64,000 nucleotides of DNA from Exiguobacterium qingdaonense (GTDB lineage: Bacteria > Bacillota > Bacilli > Exiguobacteriales > Exiguobacteriaceae). Below, in pieces: positions 29,213 through 40,862 of the stretch. The position numbers were made by a program, and so were the translations under genes. Each line of letters starts with the position of its first letter. Positions within the stretch are counted from its first letter, which is position 1. The notes below the pieces were generated by a model. The model did no database searches and was not told the DNA's origin. It worked only from the letters and a program-made list of their open reading frames with translations. Location: assembly GCF_018617855.1 (NCBI RefSeq), contig NZ_JACSKY010000005.1, forward strand, positions 62,001 to 126,000. The letters are read 5' to 3'.

Positions 29213-32092
29213 CTATACTTGTTTCTTTTTTCCTGCTTTCGATTTCACACGGGCCGAATCGCGTTCAAGCACCGGCTTCAAATACTTCCCGGTATACGAG
29301 CCAGACACTTCAGCGACTTCCTCTGGCGTACCGGTCGCGACAATCATACCGCCACCGTCACCGCCCTCTGGTCCGAGGTCAATCAAATGATCGGCCGACT
29401 TGATGACGTCGAGATTGTGTTCGATGACGAGCACCGTGTCCCCGTTCTCAACGAGGCGCTGCAACACTTTCAACAAGCGGGCGATGTCGTCGACATGCAG
29501 ACCCGTCGTCGGTTCGTCCAAAATATAAATCGTCTTCCCGGTCGAGCGCTTATGGAGCTCCGAGGCAAGTTTGACGCGCTGTGCCTCCCCACCCGAAAGT
29601 TCCGTCGCCGGTTGCCCGAGTTTCATGTAGCCGAGCCCGACGTCATAAATCGTCTGAATCTTCCGTTTGATTTTCGGAATTTTGTCAAAGAATTCGAGCC
29701 CTTCCTCAATCGTCATGTCGAGGACGTCCGCAATCGTCTTTCCTTTATACTTCACTTCGAGCGTCTCGCGATTATACCGTTTCCCGTGACAGACCTCACA
29801 CGGCACGTAAACGTCCGGTAAGAAGTGCATCTCGATTTTAATGATCCCGTCACCACGGCACGCCTCACAGCGCCCGCCTTTGACATTGAAACTGAATCGT
29901 CCTTTTTTGTAGCCTCGCATCTTCGCTTCATTCGTCGAGGCGAAGACATCCCGGATATCATCAAAGACACCCGTATACGTCGCCGGATTCGAACGCGGTG
30001 TACGTCCGATCGGAGATTGGTCGATATCGATGACCTTATCGATATGTTCGAGTCCTTCAATCTTCTTATGCTTCCCTGGCTTCGCCTTGGCACGATTCAT
30101 GTTATGGGCGAGCGATTTGTAGAGAATTTCATTGATGAGCGTCGATTTACCAGAACCGGATACACCCGTCACTGCAACGAACATACCGAGTGGAATCGAG
30201 ACATCGACATCTTTTAAGTTATTCTCCCCTGCCCGAACGATTTTTAAGAATCGCTCGTCCGGCATCTTTCGTTCAGGCGGAAGCGGAATAAACCTCTTCC
30301 CGGCGAGATATTGACCGGTGAGCGAGTTTTTATTTTTCATCAGCTGTCTCGGGGTCCCGGCTGCGATGACCTGTCCTCCGTGCTCCCCGGCACCCGGTCC
30401 GATATCAATCAAATAATCGGCTTCCATCATCGTATCTTCGTCATGCTCGACGACGATGAGCGTGTTGCCGATGTCTCGCATCTGTTTGAGTGTCGCAATC
30501 AAGCGGTCGTTGTCGCGTTGATGGAGACCGATGGACGGTTCATCCAATACGTATAAGACACCCGTGAGGCGTGAGCCGATTTGTGTCGCGAGACGAATCC
30601 GTTGCGCCTCACCACCTGAGAGCGTCCCCGCGGCGCGTGAGAGCGTCAAATAGTCGAGACCGACATTATTTAAGAAACTGAGTCGTTCCCGGATCTCCTG
30701 CAAGATGAGGCGTGCGATGGCCAAATCTTTTTCGCTCAACTGTTCATCGAGCCCTTCAAAGAAAGCAAGCGCCTCAACGACTGACATCTCGGTCACTTGC
30801 CCAATATGTCTTCCGGTGATTTTGACGGCGAGCGCCTCTTTTTTTAAGCGATACCCATGACATGTCGGGCAGGCGTGTGTCGCCATATACATCTCCATCT
30901 GTTCCCGGATGTAATCAGATGTCGTCTCCCGATAGCGGCGTTCGATGTTATGAAGCACCCCTTCAAAGAAAATCGTGTTCGTCCGCACTTGGCCGAAGTC
31001 GTTTTCGTACCTGAACAGAAACGATTCGTCTTTAGACCCTCTTAAGACAAGTTCTTGGTCGCGTGTCGACAGACGTTCGAACGGCACGTCCATGTCAATC
31101 CCAAAATGTTCACACATCGCCGCCAGAAGTTGCGGGTAATACTGTGAGCTCGTCGGTTGCCAGGCGGCAATCGCCCCTTCTTTCAACGTCTTCGAAGGGT
31201 CCGGAATGACGAGTTCTGGGTCGACATCGAGTTTTGTTCCGAGACCGTCACATGTCGGACATGCCCCGAACGGCGAATTGAACGAGAACATGCGCGGTTC
31301 GAGTTCGCCGATTGAGAATCCACAGATCGGACAGGCATGGTGTTCACTGAAAAGGAGCTCGGTACCGTCCATCTTGTCGATGATGGCACGTCCATCCGCA
31401 AGGCGGAGCGCTGTCTCGAGCGAGTCAGCGAGACGCCCTTCGACGTCAGGTCGGACGACGAGTCGGTCGACGACAACTTCAATCGAATGTTTCTTATTTT
31501 TATCGAGCTCAATCTCATCGGTCAGCTCGATCGTCTCTCCGTTCACGCGGACACGGACGAACCCTTCCTTTTTCAACGAATCGAACACCTTCACATGTGC
31601 TCCCTTTCGTCCTGATACGATCGGCGCCAAAATTTGGAGACGTGTCCGTTCCGGCAATTCCATCACCTGATCGACCATCTGTGAAATCGTTTGGCTCGTA
31701 ATTTCGATTCCGTGTTCAGGACAGACCGGTTTCCCGATTCGCGCGTACAAGAGACGGAGATAATCGTAAATCTCGGTCACCGTCCCGACCGTCGAACGCG
31801 GGTTCCGACTCGTCGTCTTTTGGTCAATCGAGATGGCCGGACTTAAGCCTTCAATCGTATCGACGTCGGGCTTATCCATCTGTCCGAGGAACTGACGGGC
31901 ATAAGCGGACAAGCTTTCGACGTACCGTCGCTGTCCTTCAGCGTAAATCGTATCGAACGCAAGTGACGATTTCCCGGAGCCGGACAAACCCGTCAGGACG
32001 ACGAGCTGGTCACGTGGGATTTCGATGTCAATATTTTTTAAATTGTTGACGCGTGCCCCTTTGATGACAATCGCATTTTTCTTTTCAGCCAT
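29213..32092 (-). CDS. uvrA: Excinuclease ABC subunit A
   Basis: UvrA is the dimeric damage-recognition ATPase of nucleotide excision repair. The 959-residue protein has two ABC modules with Walker [14 protein letters not shown] near residue 35 and [13 protein letters not shown] near 650. The zinc modules are CPIC/CPTC near 265 and CEAC/CEVC near 750, and ABC signatures LSGGEAQR occur in both halves. Its ATG directly follows the uvrB stop codon (TAAATG). It is co-transcribed with uvrB and probably under LexA control. Confidence 0.98.
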   Translation of the reverse strand: MAEKKNAIVIKGARVNNLKNIDIEIPRDQLVVLTGLSGSGKSSLAFDTIYAEGQRRYVESLSAYARQFLGQMDKPDVDTIEGLSPAISIDQKTTSRNPRSTVGTVTEIYDYLRLLYARIGKPVCPEHGIEITSQTISQMVDQVMELPERTRLQILAPIVSGRKGAHVKVFDSLKKEGFVRVRVNGETIELTDEIELDKNKKHSIEVVVDRLVVRPDVEGRLADSLETALRLADGRAIIDKMDGTELLFSEHHACPICGFSIGELEPRMFSFNSPFGACPTCDGLGTKLDVDPELVIPDPSKTLKEGAIAAWQPTSSQYYPQLLAAMCEHFGIDMDVPFERLSTRDQELVLRGSKDESFLFRYENDFGQVRTNTIFFEGVLHNIERRYRETTSDYIREQMEMYMATHACPTCHGYRLKKEALAVKITGRHIGQVTEMSVVEALAFFEGLDEQLSEKDLAIARLILQEIRERLSFLNNVGLDYLTLSRAAGTLSGGEAQRIRLATQIGSRLTGVLYVLDEPSIGLHQRDNDRLIATLKQMRDIGNTLIVVEHDEDTMMEADYLIDIGPGAGEHGGQVIAAGTPRQLMKNKNSLTGQYLAGKRFIPLPPERKMPDERFLKIVRAGENNLKDVDVSIPLGMFVAVTGVSGSGKSTLINEILYKSLAHNMNRAKAKPGKHKKIEGLEHIDKVIDIDQSPIGRTPRSNPATYTGVFDDIRDVFASTNEAKMRGYKKGRFSFNVKGGRCEACRGDGIIKIEMHFLPDVYVPCEVCHGKRYNRETLEVKYKGKTIADVLDMTIEEGLEFFDKIPKIKRKIQTIYDVGLGYMKLGQPATELSGGEAQRVKLASELHKRSTGKTIYILDEPTTGLHVDDIARLLKVLQRLVENGDTVLVIEHNLDVIKSADHLIDLGPEGGDGGGMIVATGTPEEVAEVSGSYTGKYLKPVLERDSARVKSKAGKKKQV

Positions 32093-34063
32093 TTAATTCC
32101 CTACCTTCAACTCCAAGATTAAGTCACGCAATTCGGCCGCACGTTCGAACTGGAGGTCGCGCGCCGCTTGCTTCATTTCTTCTTCTAATTTGGTAATCGC
32201 CGCCTCGCGTTCGGCTGGCTTCATCGTACTGAGCGATTCGAGTGCCTCTTCTTCCGCCTCGACCGTCGCCCGAATGACCCCTCGAACGTCTTTTCGAATC
32301 GTCTGCGGGGTGATGCCGTGCTCTTCATTGTAAGCTTGCTGAATCGACCGACGCCGATCCGTCTCTTCGATGGCACGCGCCATCGAGTCGGTCATCTTAT
32401 CCGCGAACAGGACGACATGTCCGTTCGCATTACGCGCCGCTCGCCCAATCGTCTGGATGAGTGACCGATCGGACCGAAGGAACCCTTCCTTATCGGCATC
32501 TAGAATCGTCACGAGACTGACCTCTGGAATATCAAGGCCTTCTCGTAGCAAGTTGATTCCGACGAGCACATCATACTTCCCGAGACGAAGATCACGGATG
32601 ATCTCAATCCGTTCAAGCGTCTTGATCTCGGAGTGCATATAGTTTACTTTGATTCCCGCTTCACGCAAATAATCAGACAAGTCCTCTGCCATCTTCTTCG
32701 TCAGCGTCGTCACGAGGACGCGCTCATCCCGTTTGATTCGTTCGCGAATTTGGTCCATCAAGTAATCGATTTGTCCTTTGATCGGATGAATCTCGACGGT
32801 CGGGTCGAGGAGTCCGGTCGGACGGATGATCTGTTCGATCATATGCGGCGTATGCTCGAGCTCGAACGGCCCAGGTGTCGCCGAGATAAAGATAGCCTGT
32901 GACACTTTCTTCTCGAACTCGTCGAACTTGAGTGGACGGTTATCTTTCGCTGACGGTAGACGGAACCCGTGATCGACGAGTACTTGCTTCCGTGCCTGGT
33001 CCCCGTTGTACATGCCGCGTACTTGCGGGAGCGTCACGTGTGACTCGTCGGCGACGAGTATGAAGTCTTCCGGGAAGTAATCGAGTAGCGTGTACGGGGT
33101 CGAGCCTTCCGGCATCAGGTTCAAGTGTCGCGAATAGTTCTCGATACCAGAACAATATCCCATCTCGCGCATCATTTCCAAGTCGTAATGCGTTCGCTGT
33201 TCGAGACGTTGCGCCTCAAGCAATTTTCCTTCTTCCCGGAACTTTTCGAGTTGTTCCTCGAGTTCGGCTTCGATGTTGACGATGGCTTTTTGCAGTTTTT
33301 CGTCACGGGTGACGAAGTGGGATGCCGGGAAGATGGCGACGTGGTCACGGTCGGCGATGATTTCACCCGTCAACGGGTCCATCTCGCGAATCCGATCAAT
33401 CTCGTCACCGAAGAACTCGATGCGCATACAATGTTCGTCACGCGACGCCGGGAAGATTTCGACGACGTCCCCACGAACACGGAAACGCCCACGTTGGAAG
33501 TCGATATCGTTCCGTTCATATTGAATGTCGATGAGTTTGCGTAACATCTCGTCACGTCCCATCTCCTTGCCTACCCGCAAACTGAGGACGAGGCTTCGAT
33601 ACTCTTCCGGGTTACCGAGACCATATATACAAGAGACGGATGCGACGATGATGACGTCATCACGCTCGAATAGAGCCGACGTCGCCGAGTGACGCAGCTT
33701 ATCGATTTCATCGTTGATCGAGGCATCCTTTTCGATGAACGTATCCGTCGATGGTACGTATGCTTCCGGTTGATAGTAGTCATAGTAACTGACGAAATAC
33801 TCGACGGCATTGTTCGGGAAGAACTCTTTGAACTCGGAGTAAAGCTGACCGGCGAGCGTCTTATTATGGGCGAGGACGAGTGTTGGTTTCTTCACTTCTT
33901 GAATGACGTTTGAGACGGTGAACGTCTTCCCTGTCCCGGTCGCCCCGAGAAGTGTCTGATACCGATCACCCCGATTCACGCCTTCAACAAGTTGTCGTAT
34001 CGCTTCAGGCTGGTCGCCTCCAGGTTGAAATTCAGATTGTAATGCAAACGGGATCGATTCCAT
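32093..34063 (-). CDS. uvrB: Excinuclease ABC subunit B
   Basis: UvrB verifies damage delivered by UvrA and positions UvrC for incision. The 656-residue protein has the helicase Walker [13 protein letters not shown] near residue 40 and the beta-hairpin [12 protein letters not shown] near 93. The UVR domain that contacts UvrC lies at the C-terminus ([22 protein letters not shown]). It is the first gene of uvrBA. GAGGAG lies 6 nt before the ATG, and a LexA-like box lies upstream. Confidence 0.98.
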   Translation of the reverse strand: MESIPFALQSEFQPGGDQPEAIRQLVEGVNRGDRYQTLLGATGTGKTFTVSNVIQEVKKPTLVLAHNKTLAGQLYSEFKEFFPNNAVEYFVSYYDYYQPEAYVPSTDTFIEKDASINDEIDKLRHSATSALFERDDVIIVASVSCIYGLGNPEEYRSLVLSLRVGKEMGRDEMLRKLIDIQYERNDIDFQRGRFRVRGDVVEIFPASRDEHCMRIEFFGDEIDRIREMDPLTGEIIADRDHVAIFPASHFVTRDEKLQKAIVNIEAELEEQLEKFREEGKLLEAQRLEQRTHYDLEMMREMGYCSGIENYSRHLNLMPEGSTPYTLLDYFPEDFILVADESHVTLPQVRGMYNGDQARKQVLVDHGFRLPSAKDNRPLKFDEFEKKVSQAIFISATPGPFELEHTPHMIEQIIRPTGLLDPTVEIHPIKGQIDYLMDQIRERIKRDERVLVTTLTKKMAEDLSDYLREAGIKVNYMHSEIKTLERIEIIRDLRLGKYDVLVGINLLREGLDIPEVSLVTILDADKEGFLRSDRSLIQTIGRAARNANGHVVLFADKMTDSMARAIEETDRRRSIQQAYNEEHGITPQTIRKDVRGVIRATVEAEEEALESLSTMKPAEREAAITKLEEEMKQAARDLQFERAAELRDLILELKVGN

Positions 34064-34097
34064 AAGCTACTCCTCACCTTCTCATTTCATAGTGACT

Positions 34098-34128
34098 TGA
34101 TTATACCATAGACACGAACAAATATTCG
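34098..34128 (-). promoter_or_regulatory. uvrBA promoter region with LexA (SOS) box
   Basis: CGAACAAATATTCG at 34115-34128 matches the Firmicutes SOS box CGAAC-N4-GTTCG with one mismatch. A -10 TATAAT lies downstream on the minus strand near 34102, so LexA bound here would cover the -35 region. Confidence 0.75.
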
Positions 34129-34429
34129 CTTATCAACTATCGGGTAAATTCATTCTATTCTTATTGAAATATGCGCATCGTTCATTCTTTTTCCGTTACC
34201 GTCTGAAAAGAAACATTCAATTTCATGAAAAAAGAATCACTTTATTGACATAGTGGATGAACGATCACCCAGTAGACAATCTACCTATCCGATTCACAGC
34301 CTGTCCGACTCCGTGACCGCATACGTATCGATCAGTCAAGATGCTTCATGACAATAAATCATCGAGATGTTTACAGGTGTAAATGTGAACATTCTTAGGA
34401 AAAAAGTAGGAATTTTAAAAAACACTGTT
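34129..34429. other. uvrB-glpF intergenic region
   Basis: No gene is visible. It is AT-rich and contains the perfect palindrome TTTACA-GG-TGTAAA at 34370-34383, followed by TGTGAACA, which could be a regulator site for glpFK. No terminator is present because the flanking genes diverge. Confidence 0.5.
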
Positions 34430-34443
34430 TTAAAACGCTTACA
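34430..34443 (-). promoter_or_regulatory. cre-like catabolite repression site of glpFK
   Basis: TGTAAGCGTTTTAA on the minus strand matches the cre consensus TGWAANCGNTNWCA with one mismatch. It overlaps the -35 region of the glpF promoter, consistent with CcpA repression. Confidence 0.65.
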
Positions 34444-34458
34444 TTTTGGGCATATAAT
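34430..34458 (+). promoter_or_regulatory. glpFK promoter
   Basis: -35 TTAAAA (weak), 17-bp spacer, perfect -10 TATAAT at 34453-34458. The leader is only about 40 nt, too short for the GlpP antiterminator hairpin seen in B. subtilis. Confidence 0.65.
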
Positions 34459-34502
34459 GAAGTGGTAAGTCAAATTGCATAAGGGAGAAAGGGGAGTATC
34501 AC

Positions 34503-35210
34503 ATGTCAGCATTTGTCAGTGAAATCATTGGTACGATGCTATTGATTCTGCTCGGTAACGGTGTGGTCGCCGGCGTCGTCCTCCGTCATTCCAAAGCGGA
34601 AAACTCTGGCTGGATTGTCATCACGATGGGCTGGGGTCTTGCCGTTATGATCGGGGTATACGCAGCCGGTATTTACGGTGGCGCACACATCAACCCTGCC
34701 GTCACAATTGGTCTTGCGACAGCAGGAGAATTCCCGTGGGCGGATGTCCCGCTCTACATCTTAGCTCAGTTTATCGGAGCCATCATCGGGGCATGTCTAG
34801 TGTTTATTCATTATAAACCTCACTATGATGCCACGGACGACCCTGGTTTGAAGTTGGCGACATTCTCGACAGCTCCAGGCATTCGAAGCACACCGTTCAA
34901 CTTGATCGGTGAGATTATCGGAACGTTCGTCCTCGTCTTTGCGTTGTTGTCATTCGGGGCAAACACATTCGCAGATGGACTCAATCCGCTCATCGTCGGC
35001 TTCTTGATCGTCTCAATCGGTCTTTCGCTCGGAGGTACGACAGGATATGCAATCAACCCGGCACGTGACCTCGGCCCGAGGATTGTACACGCTCTCCTCC
35101 CAATCAAAGGAAAAGGATCATCCGACTGGGGCTACTCATGGATTCCGGTCGTCGGTCCGATCATCGGTGGCGTCATCGCCGCACTTATCTACAACATTCT
35201 CGTCCCATGA
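34503..35210 (+). CDS. glpF: Glycerol uptake facilitator (aquaglyceroporin)
   Basis: GlpF lets glycerol diffuse across the membrane. The 235-residue protein has six hydrophobic helices and the two pore-lining NPA motifs, in HINPAVT near residue 63 and INPARDLG near 185. AAAGGGGAG precedes the ATG. It is the first gene of glpF-glpK, so entering glycerol is immediately trapped by phosphorylation. Confidence 0.96.
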   Translation: MSAFVSEIIGTMLLILLGNGVVAGVVLRHSKAENSGWIVITMGWGLAVMIGVYAAGIYGGAHINPAVTIGLATAGEFPWADVPLYILAQFIGAIIGACLVFIHYKPHYDATDDPGLKLATFSTAPGIRSTPFNLIGEIIGTFVLVFALLSFGANTFADGLNPLIVGFLIVSIGLSLGGTTGYAINPARDLGPRIVHALLPIKGKGSSDWGYSWIPVVGPIIGGVIAALIYNILVP

Positions 35211-35223
35211 CACCACATTTTGA

Positions 35224-36756
<1,533 letters not shown>

Positions 36757-36763
36757 AAAGAAA

Positions 36764-36790
36764 GGGCATCCTCAGCGGGTGCCCTTTTTG
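36764..36790 (+). terminator. Terminator of glpFK
   Basis: Stem GGGCATCC/GGGTGCCC with a five-base loop followed by five T. Confidence 0.93.
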
Positions 36791-36822
36791 CATGCAAAAA
36801 AGAGTACCCTTGACGGATACTC

Positions 36823-37962
36823 TCACAGTTTACGAAGTCGGACACGCGGGCTCGTCGGTTCCCCGACGAACAAGATTCCAAGTTCATGTGGATCAGTCTC
36901 ATACATCGCCCGTTGAACGAACCGGATATCTCCGTTCAGGTTCAACACTTCAAGCTTGATGTATGGCTTATGTCGCTGGAGCGCCTCATAAAAGCTATGC
37001 CCTCCGGTGATGACCGTCCCGTTGACTTTGTAGATCGATTCACCCGGGATGAGTTGCATCGCCTCCCCTGGCGAATCCGGGAGCGTATCGATGATGACCG
37101 CCCCACGGTTCCCATTGATGAACACAGGCGTCGTCCCCCGGTTTTCCCGTTTGATCCACTGAAGACCGAGCTCATAGAGGACGAACAAGGCGATTAGCGC
37201 ATAGTCGACATACGGAATCTCCCATGCATACGAGATCCCGAATAGGCCAAGCGCAATCAAGGCGAGTACAGTCCGATAATTGCTCAACCGTGCGAGGAGT
37301 GTCCCCGGCAAGGCGCCGGTCGATAACAAACTGACCCCGATTGGAATCGGGAGAATAATCGGCACCATCGGCCAGTCGAGACCAAGCGTCGGTGGCACGA
37401 ACACGACGAGCGGGAAAAACCAGATGCGTTTGACGACATGCCCTCCGACGAATTGTCCACGTTTCGATAAGATCAAGGTCGGGGATGTCTCTCTCGGACC
37501 GTCCCATCGTAACAATATCGCTTCCGCAAGCGTGACGAGACCGAACGTGAGCGCATAAACCGTCCAATCGACCCGGGCGAGCTCTCTCACCCAATCGCTG
37601 AGCGCCCCGTATGCGACAACATCCCGCAACAGGACGATCGCAAACAGCACGAGGAGCGGCAACACCGGGTTGAAAAATCGCGGATGCATCGTTAAGACGA
37701 CGAGCGTATACAGAACGGTGAACGAGACCGCCCACTCAACTGTGATCGTCGTCTCGAGAAAAATCGTCGCGGTGGAGGAGAGGACCGCTAACAGAAGACT
37801 CGGCCAAATGAAATGTTTCCATTCCGACTTCGGTGGGCGTCGTCTCGAACGGAACATGGCCCGTTCTCGCTTGACCCGTGTCATCGATATGTATGTAAGG
37901 GCGACGAGCGTCACCCAAAACAGTGGACTACCTAACAACGTCAATAAAGCCGTAATACTCAT
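36823..37962 (-). CDS. minJ: Division-site protein MinJ-like (multi-TM plus PDZ)
   Basis: MinJ bridges DivIVA and MinCD at the cell poles and division site in Bacillus. The ~379-residue protein has about eight hydrophobic segments up to residue ~270. A C-terminal PDZ domain follows, with PGEAMQLIPGESIYKVNG near 310. This is the MinJ architecture, and it lies directly downstream of ctpB as in Bacillus. The ATG at 37962 follows GGAAG by 8 nt; a GTG at 37977 is an alternative start. Confidence 0.85.
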   Translation of the reverse strand: MSITALLTLLGSPLFWVTLVALTYISMTRVKRERAMFRSRRRPPKSEWKHFIWPSLLLAVLSSTATIFLETTITVEWAVSFTVLYTLVVLTMHPRFFNPVLPLLVLFAIVLLRDVVAYGALSDWVRELARVDWTVYALTFGLVTLAEAILLRWDGPRETSPTLILSKRGQFVGGHVVKRIWFFPLVVFVPPTLGLDWPMVPIILPIPIGVSLLSTGALPGTLLARLSNYRTVLALIALGLFGISYAWEIPYVDYALIALFVLYELGLQWIKRENRGTTPVFINGNRGAVIIDTLPDSPGEAMQLIPGESIYKVNGTVITGGHSFYEALQRHKPYIKLEVLNLNGDIRFVQRAMYETDPHELGILFVGEPTSPRVRLRKL

Positions 37963-38005
37963 TCTTACAACTTCCACGCGGTCCAACCCTTTCTTTCATA
38001 CAACG

Positions 38006-39409
38006 TTATTTTGCGGCTTCTTCTAGCGCTCGGTTCAACTGGGCATCATTCGCCTCATCTTGAATCGCCTCGAGTAACTTCGATTCGAGCGCCGATGCCG
38101 TCTCTTCATCGACCGTCCCGGAAGCGGTGAGGTCATTTTCTGCCTGGAATGCCTTGACCGCCTCGGCCATCGTGTCCCCGTAGTAGCCTGGTTGACCGCC
38201 TGGTTCATAGCCGATTCCCGTCAAGATTTTATGCAAGTTCGAGACGGCATCACCGTAATCTCCAACCTCGAGTGACTCTGCGTCTACCAGTACGCGGGTC
38301 ACGTTAAAGTAATCCGGTTGTGTCACTTCAATATCCGGCTCGATTCCTTTTTCGTTGATCCAATTTCCGTCCGGCGTGAGCCATTTGCTCGTCGTCAGTT
38401 TTAAATTACTACCGTCCTCTAAATCGAACGCCGTCTGGACGACACCTTTCCCGAACGTCTTCGTCCCGATAATGGTCGCGCCCGCCCCTTCTTTCATCGC
38501 ACCCGCCAAAATTTCTGATGCGGAAGCCGAGCCCTCGTCCGTCAAGACGAAAAGATTGTATGGCTTCGCTTCACGGGCCCGTCCGTTCTGAGCGTCGCGG
38601 TCCCCGTCCGCATTCTCGATTTGGACGACCGGTTTCGACGTGGGGACGAATCCTTCTGACATCTCGATGACCGCTGGCAGGAGACCACCAGGGTTTCCAC
38701 GTACGTCGATAATCAAACTGTCGATCTCTTCTGCTTCAAGCTGCTCGAGTTGCTCGAGAAACTCATCAGCCGTCGGTTCTGAGAACTGTGTGACCTGAAG
38801 ATAACCGATTTGTTTGCCACCTTCTTGCTTCACTTCCGAATAGACCGTCTCAATCGGAATCGTGTCACGTGTAATCTCGTAATCCGCCGTCTGACTGCCT
38901 CGGCGGATCGTCAGCGTGACGGTCGTCCCTTTTTCCCCACGAATGAGCTGGACGGCTTCTTGCACATCCATCCCTTCGATCGACTCCCCATCGACCGCCG
39001 TGATGATATCACCGGGGCGGAGTCCTGCCTCCTCGGCTGGAGCACCTTTGATTGGAGCGACAATTAAGATGTCATCTCCTTTCTTCTCCAAAGTTGCGCC
39101 GATTCCTTCAAAACTCGATTCAATCGAGTCAGTAAATTGTGATGTTTCATCTGCGTCCAAGAAATCAGAATACGGGTCCTCAAGTGCTCCGGTCATACCA
39201 TCGAGCGCTCCGGTCAATAAATCCTCTTCTGAAATGTCTTGTAATGAGTGTGCCTCAATCAAATCACGTACTTGGTCGACTTTATCCCAGCCTTCTGCAT
39301 TCGTTTGAATGGGAAGGGAAGTGTCTGTAAACGCCATCGTCGCAAGGCCTGCACCGGCCCCAGCCACGAACGTTGTGCCAGCGAGTAGTCCTGCGGTTGA
39401 ATTTTTCAC
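38006..39409 (-). CDS. ctpB: S41 carboxy-terminal processing protease (CtpB-like)
   Basis: An exported serine protease that trims C-termini of envelope proteins. The ~467-residue protein has an N-terminal signal/anchor (residues ~5-28), a PDZ domain (about 85-165, GLRPGDIITAVDG) and an S41 core. The catalytic Ser is in EGSASASEILAGA near 305 and Lys in KTFGKGVVQ near 330. A C-terminal peptidoglycan-binding domain follows (YYGDTMAEAVKAFQ near 420). The GTG at 39409 lies 8 nt after GAGGG; the ATG at 39424 has a poor site. The sporulation role of B. subtilis CtpB need not apply. Confidence 0.92.
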   Translation of the reverse strand: MKNSTAGLLAGTTFVAGAGAGLATMAFTDTSLPIQTNAEGWDKVDQVRDLIEAHSLQDISEEDLLTGALDGMTGALEDPYSDFLDADETSQFTDSIESSFEGIGATLEKKGDDILIVAPIKGAPAEEAGLRPGDIITAVDGESIEGMDVQEAVQLIRGEKGTTVTLTIRRGSQTADYEITRDTIPIETVYSEVKQEGGKQIGYLQVTQFSEPTADEFLEQLEQLEAEEIDSLIIDVRGNPGGLLPAVIEMSEGFVPTSKPVVQIENADGDRDAQNGRAREAKPYNLFVLTDEGSASASEILAGAMKEGAGATIIGTKTFGKGVVQTAFDLEDGSNLKLTTSKWLTPDGNWINEKGIEPDIEVTQPDYFNVTRVLVDAESLEVGDYGDAVSNLHKILTGIGYEPGGQPGYYGDTMAEAVKAFQAENDLTASGTVDEETASALESKLLEAIQDEANDAQLNRALEEAAK

Positions 39410-39470
39410 GGGTTGTTCCCTCATTTCTCTTTGTAAGTCTTTTCATTAGTATAGCAAAAATGAAAGGAAA

Positions 39471-39506
39471 AGCGGACGCGTTCCACATATTTGGGACGCG
39501 TCCGCT
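39471..39506 (-). terminator. Terminator between the M23 hydrolase gene and ctpB
   Basis: Eleven-base stem AGCGGACGCGT/ACGCGTCCGCT with a 14-base loop followed by a T-rich run on the minus strand. Confidence 0.8.
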
Positions 39507-39510
39507 TCAA

Positions 39511-40839
39511 TCAGTATCCGATATACGGGCCAGGGTCGATCGCATTCGGCTGTCCCGGACCCCATTTTCCTCGATGCAACTCAAAATGAAGATGGGGACC
39601 GGTCGACCAGCCCGTGTTTCCGAGTGTGCCGACCGTCTGTCCGGCCGATACGTGTTGACCGGCTCCGACCGTGATGGCATGTAAGTGGGCGTAGACAGTC
39701 GTCCAAACCTCACCGTTAATGACGTGTGAGACGAAGACGACATTTCCATATCCCGTCGCAGGCGCAGCCTTGATGACAACCCCCGGGGCGCTTGCGACAA
39801 TCGGTGTCCCGAGCGCATTGACGAGGTCAATGCCTCGATGGAGTTCCGGGACCCCTGTCAACGGGTTGTTCCGTGGACCGAATGGACTCGAGACATAGCC
39901 AGAAACAGGACGGACGAACCCGGTGGACGTGGAAACATTCGTCGGTGTTTCGGCCGGTGCGGTCACTTCAGGTGACTCCACTTCTGTCTCCGTTTCTTTC
40001 GCTTCAGCCGCAGCTCGAGACCGTTCTTCAGCGGCGCGTGCCTCGGCTTCACGCTTGGCACGTTCGGCTGCCTCCGCGGCTTCTCGTTCAGCAGTCGCGA
40101 TCGCCTCGAGCTGTTCATTGATGATCCGGTTTTGTTCGGCCATGACCGCCTGTTCTTCGCTTCGTGTCATCTTCTCCAGTTCGAGTTGCTCGACTTGTTC
40201 GTTTAGTTCGGTCAACAAGTCACGTTTCTTCTCGGCCGTACGGTCGAGGTCTTGTTTCGTGATGACGAGCTCCCGCTCTTTTTGTTTGATGAATGACAGT
40301 TGGGTACGCTGTGTCGACTCGAGCGACTCAAGGCGCTCCATCTCACTCATATAATTATGTATGAGCTCCCGGTCCTGCTCAGCGATCGTGCGGGCCGTCA
40401 TGACCCGTGTGACGAAGTCGCCGAAGGAACGGGACTCAAAAATGACTTGTAAATAGGAAGTGTCTTCGTGAACTTGCAAAACGCGAAGACGCTCGTTCAA
40501 GAGTTCCTTTTGGCTTTCCAAGTATTCTTCCTGAACGGAAAGTTGCTGGCGGGTCGCCTTGAGCTCTTCACGGGCCGTATCGACCTCATGTTGCTGAATC
40601 GCGATTTGTTCACTCAAATCATTCAGTCGGTCATCGACGATGTGAATTTCCGTCTTCACGGCATCACGCTCCGCCTCGGTGACCTCAAGCTCGGCATCCG
40701 TCTTAGCCTGCGCTTTTTTCGACTCCTCTAATTCATTGGACAGTCGATCTTGTCGAGCCTTTAACGTGTCTTTCTCTGTTGCCATGACAGGCATGGCAAG
40801 TAACGATACACACAACCCTAGCGCAAGCGAACGTTTCAT
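39511..40839 (-). CDS. Coiled-coil M23 peptidoglycan hydrolase (probable FtsEX partner)
   Basis: A ~442-residue secreted cell-wall hydrolase or hydrolase activator. A signal peptide ends near AMPVMA (residue ~20). A long coiled coil covers about 22-280, with an Ala/Glu-rich linker to ~310. The C-terminal LytM/M23 domain keeps the zinc ligands in HRGIDL (near 345) and HLHFEL (near 422). It lies 23 bp after ftsX. FtsEX controls such coiled-coil hydrolases in other bacteria (CwlO, PcsB, EnvC), so FtsX is the likely activator. Confidence 0.9.
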   Translation of the reverse strand: MKRSLALGLCVSLLAMPVMATEKDTLKARQDRLSNELEESKKAQAKTDAELEVTEAERDAVKTEIHIVDDRLNDLSEQIAIQQHEVDTAREELKATRQQLSVQEEYLESQKELLNERLRVLQVHEDTSYLQVIFESRSFGDFVTRVMTARTIAEQDRELIHNYMSEMERLESLESTQRTQLSFIKQKERELVITKQDLDRTAEKKRDLLTELNEQVEQLELEKMTRSEEQAVMAEQNRIINEQLEAIATAEREAAEAAERAKREAEARAAEERSRAAAEAKETETEVESPEVTAPAETPTNVSTSTGFVRPVSGYVSSPFGPRNNPLTGVPELHRGIDLVNALGTPIVASAPGVVIKAAPATGYGNVVFVSHVINGEVWTTVYAHLHAITVGAGQHVSAGQTVGTLGNTGWSTGPHLHFELHRGKWGPGQPNAIDPGPYIGY

Positions 40840-40862
40840 CCGCCAACTCCTCCTCATTTAAG

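Noticed and set aside
37172-37735. Long minus-strand open frame inside minJ
   Set aside because: It is a shadow frame with Arg/Ala-rich random composition; the minJ frame has clear membrane segments and a PDZ domain.
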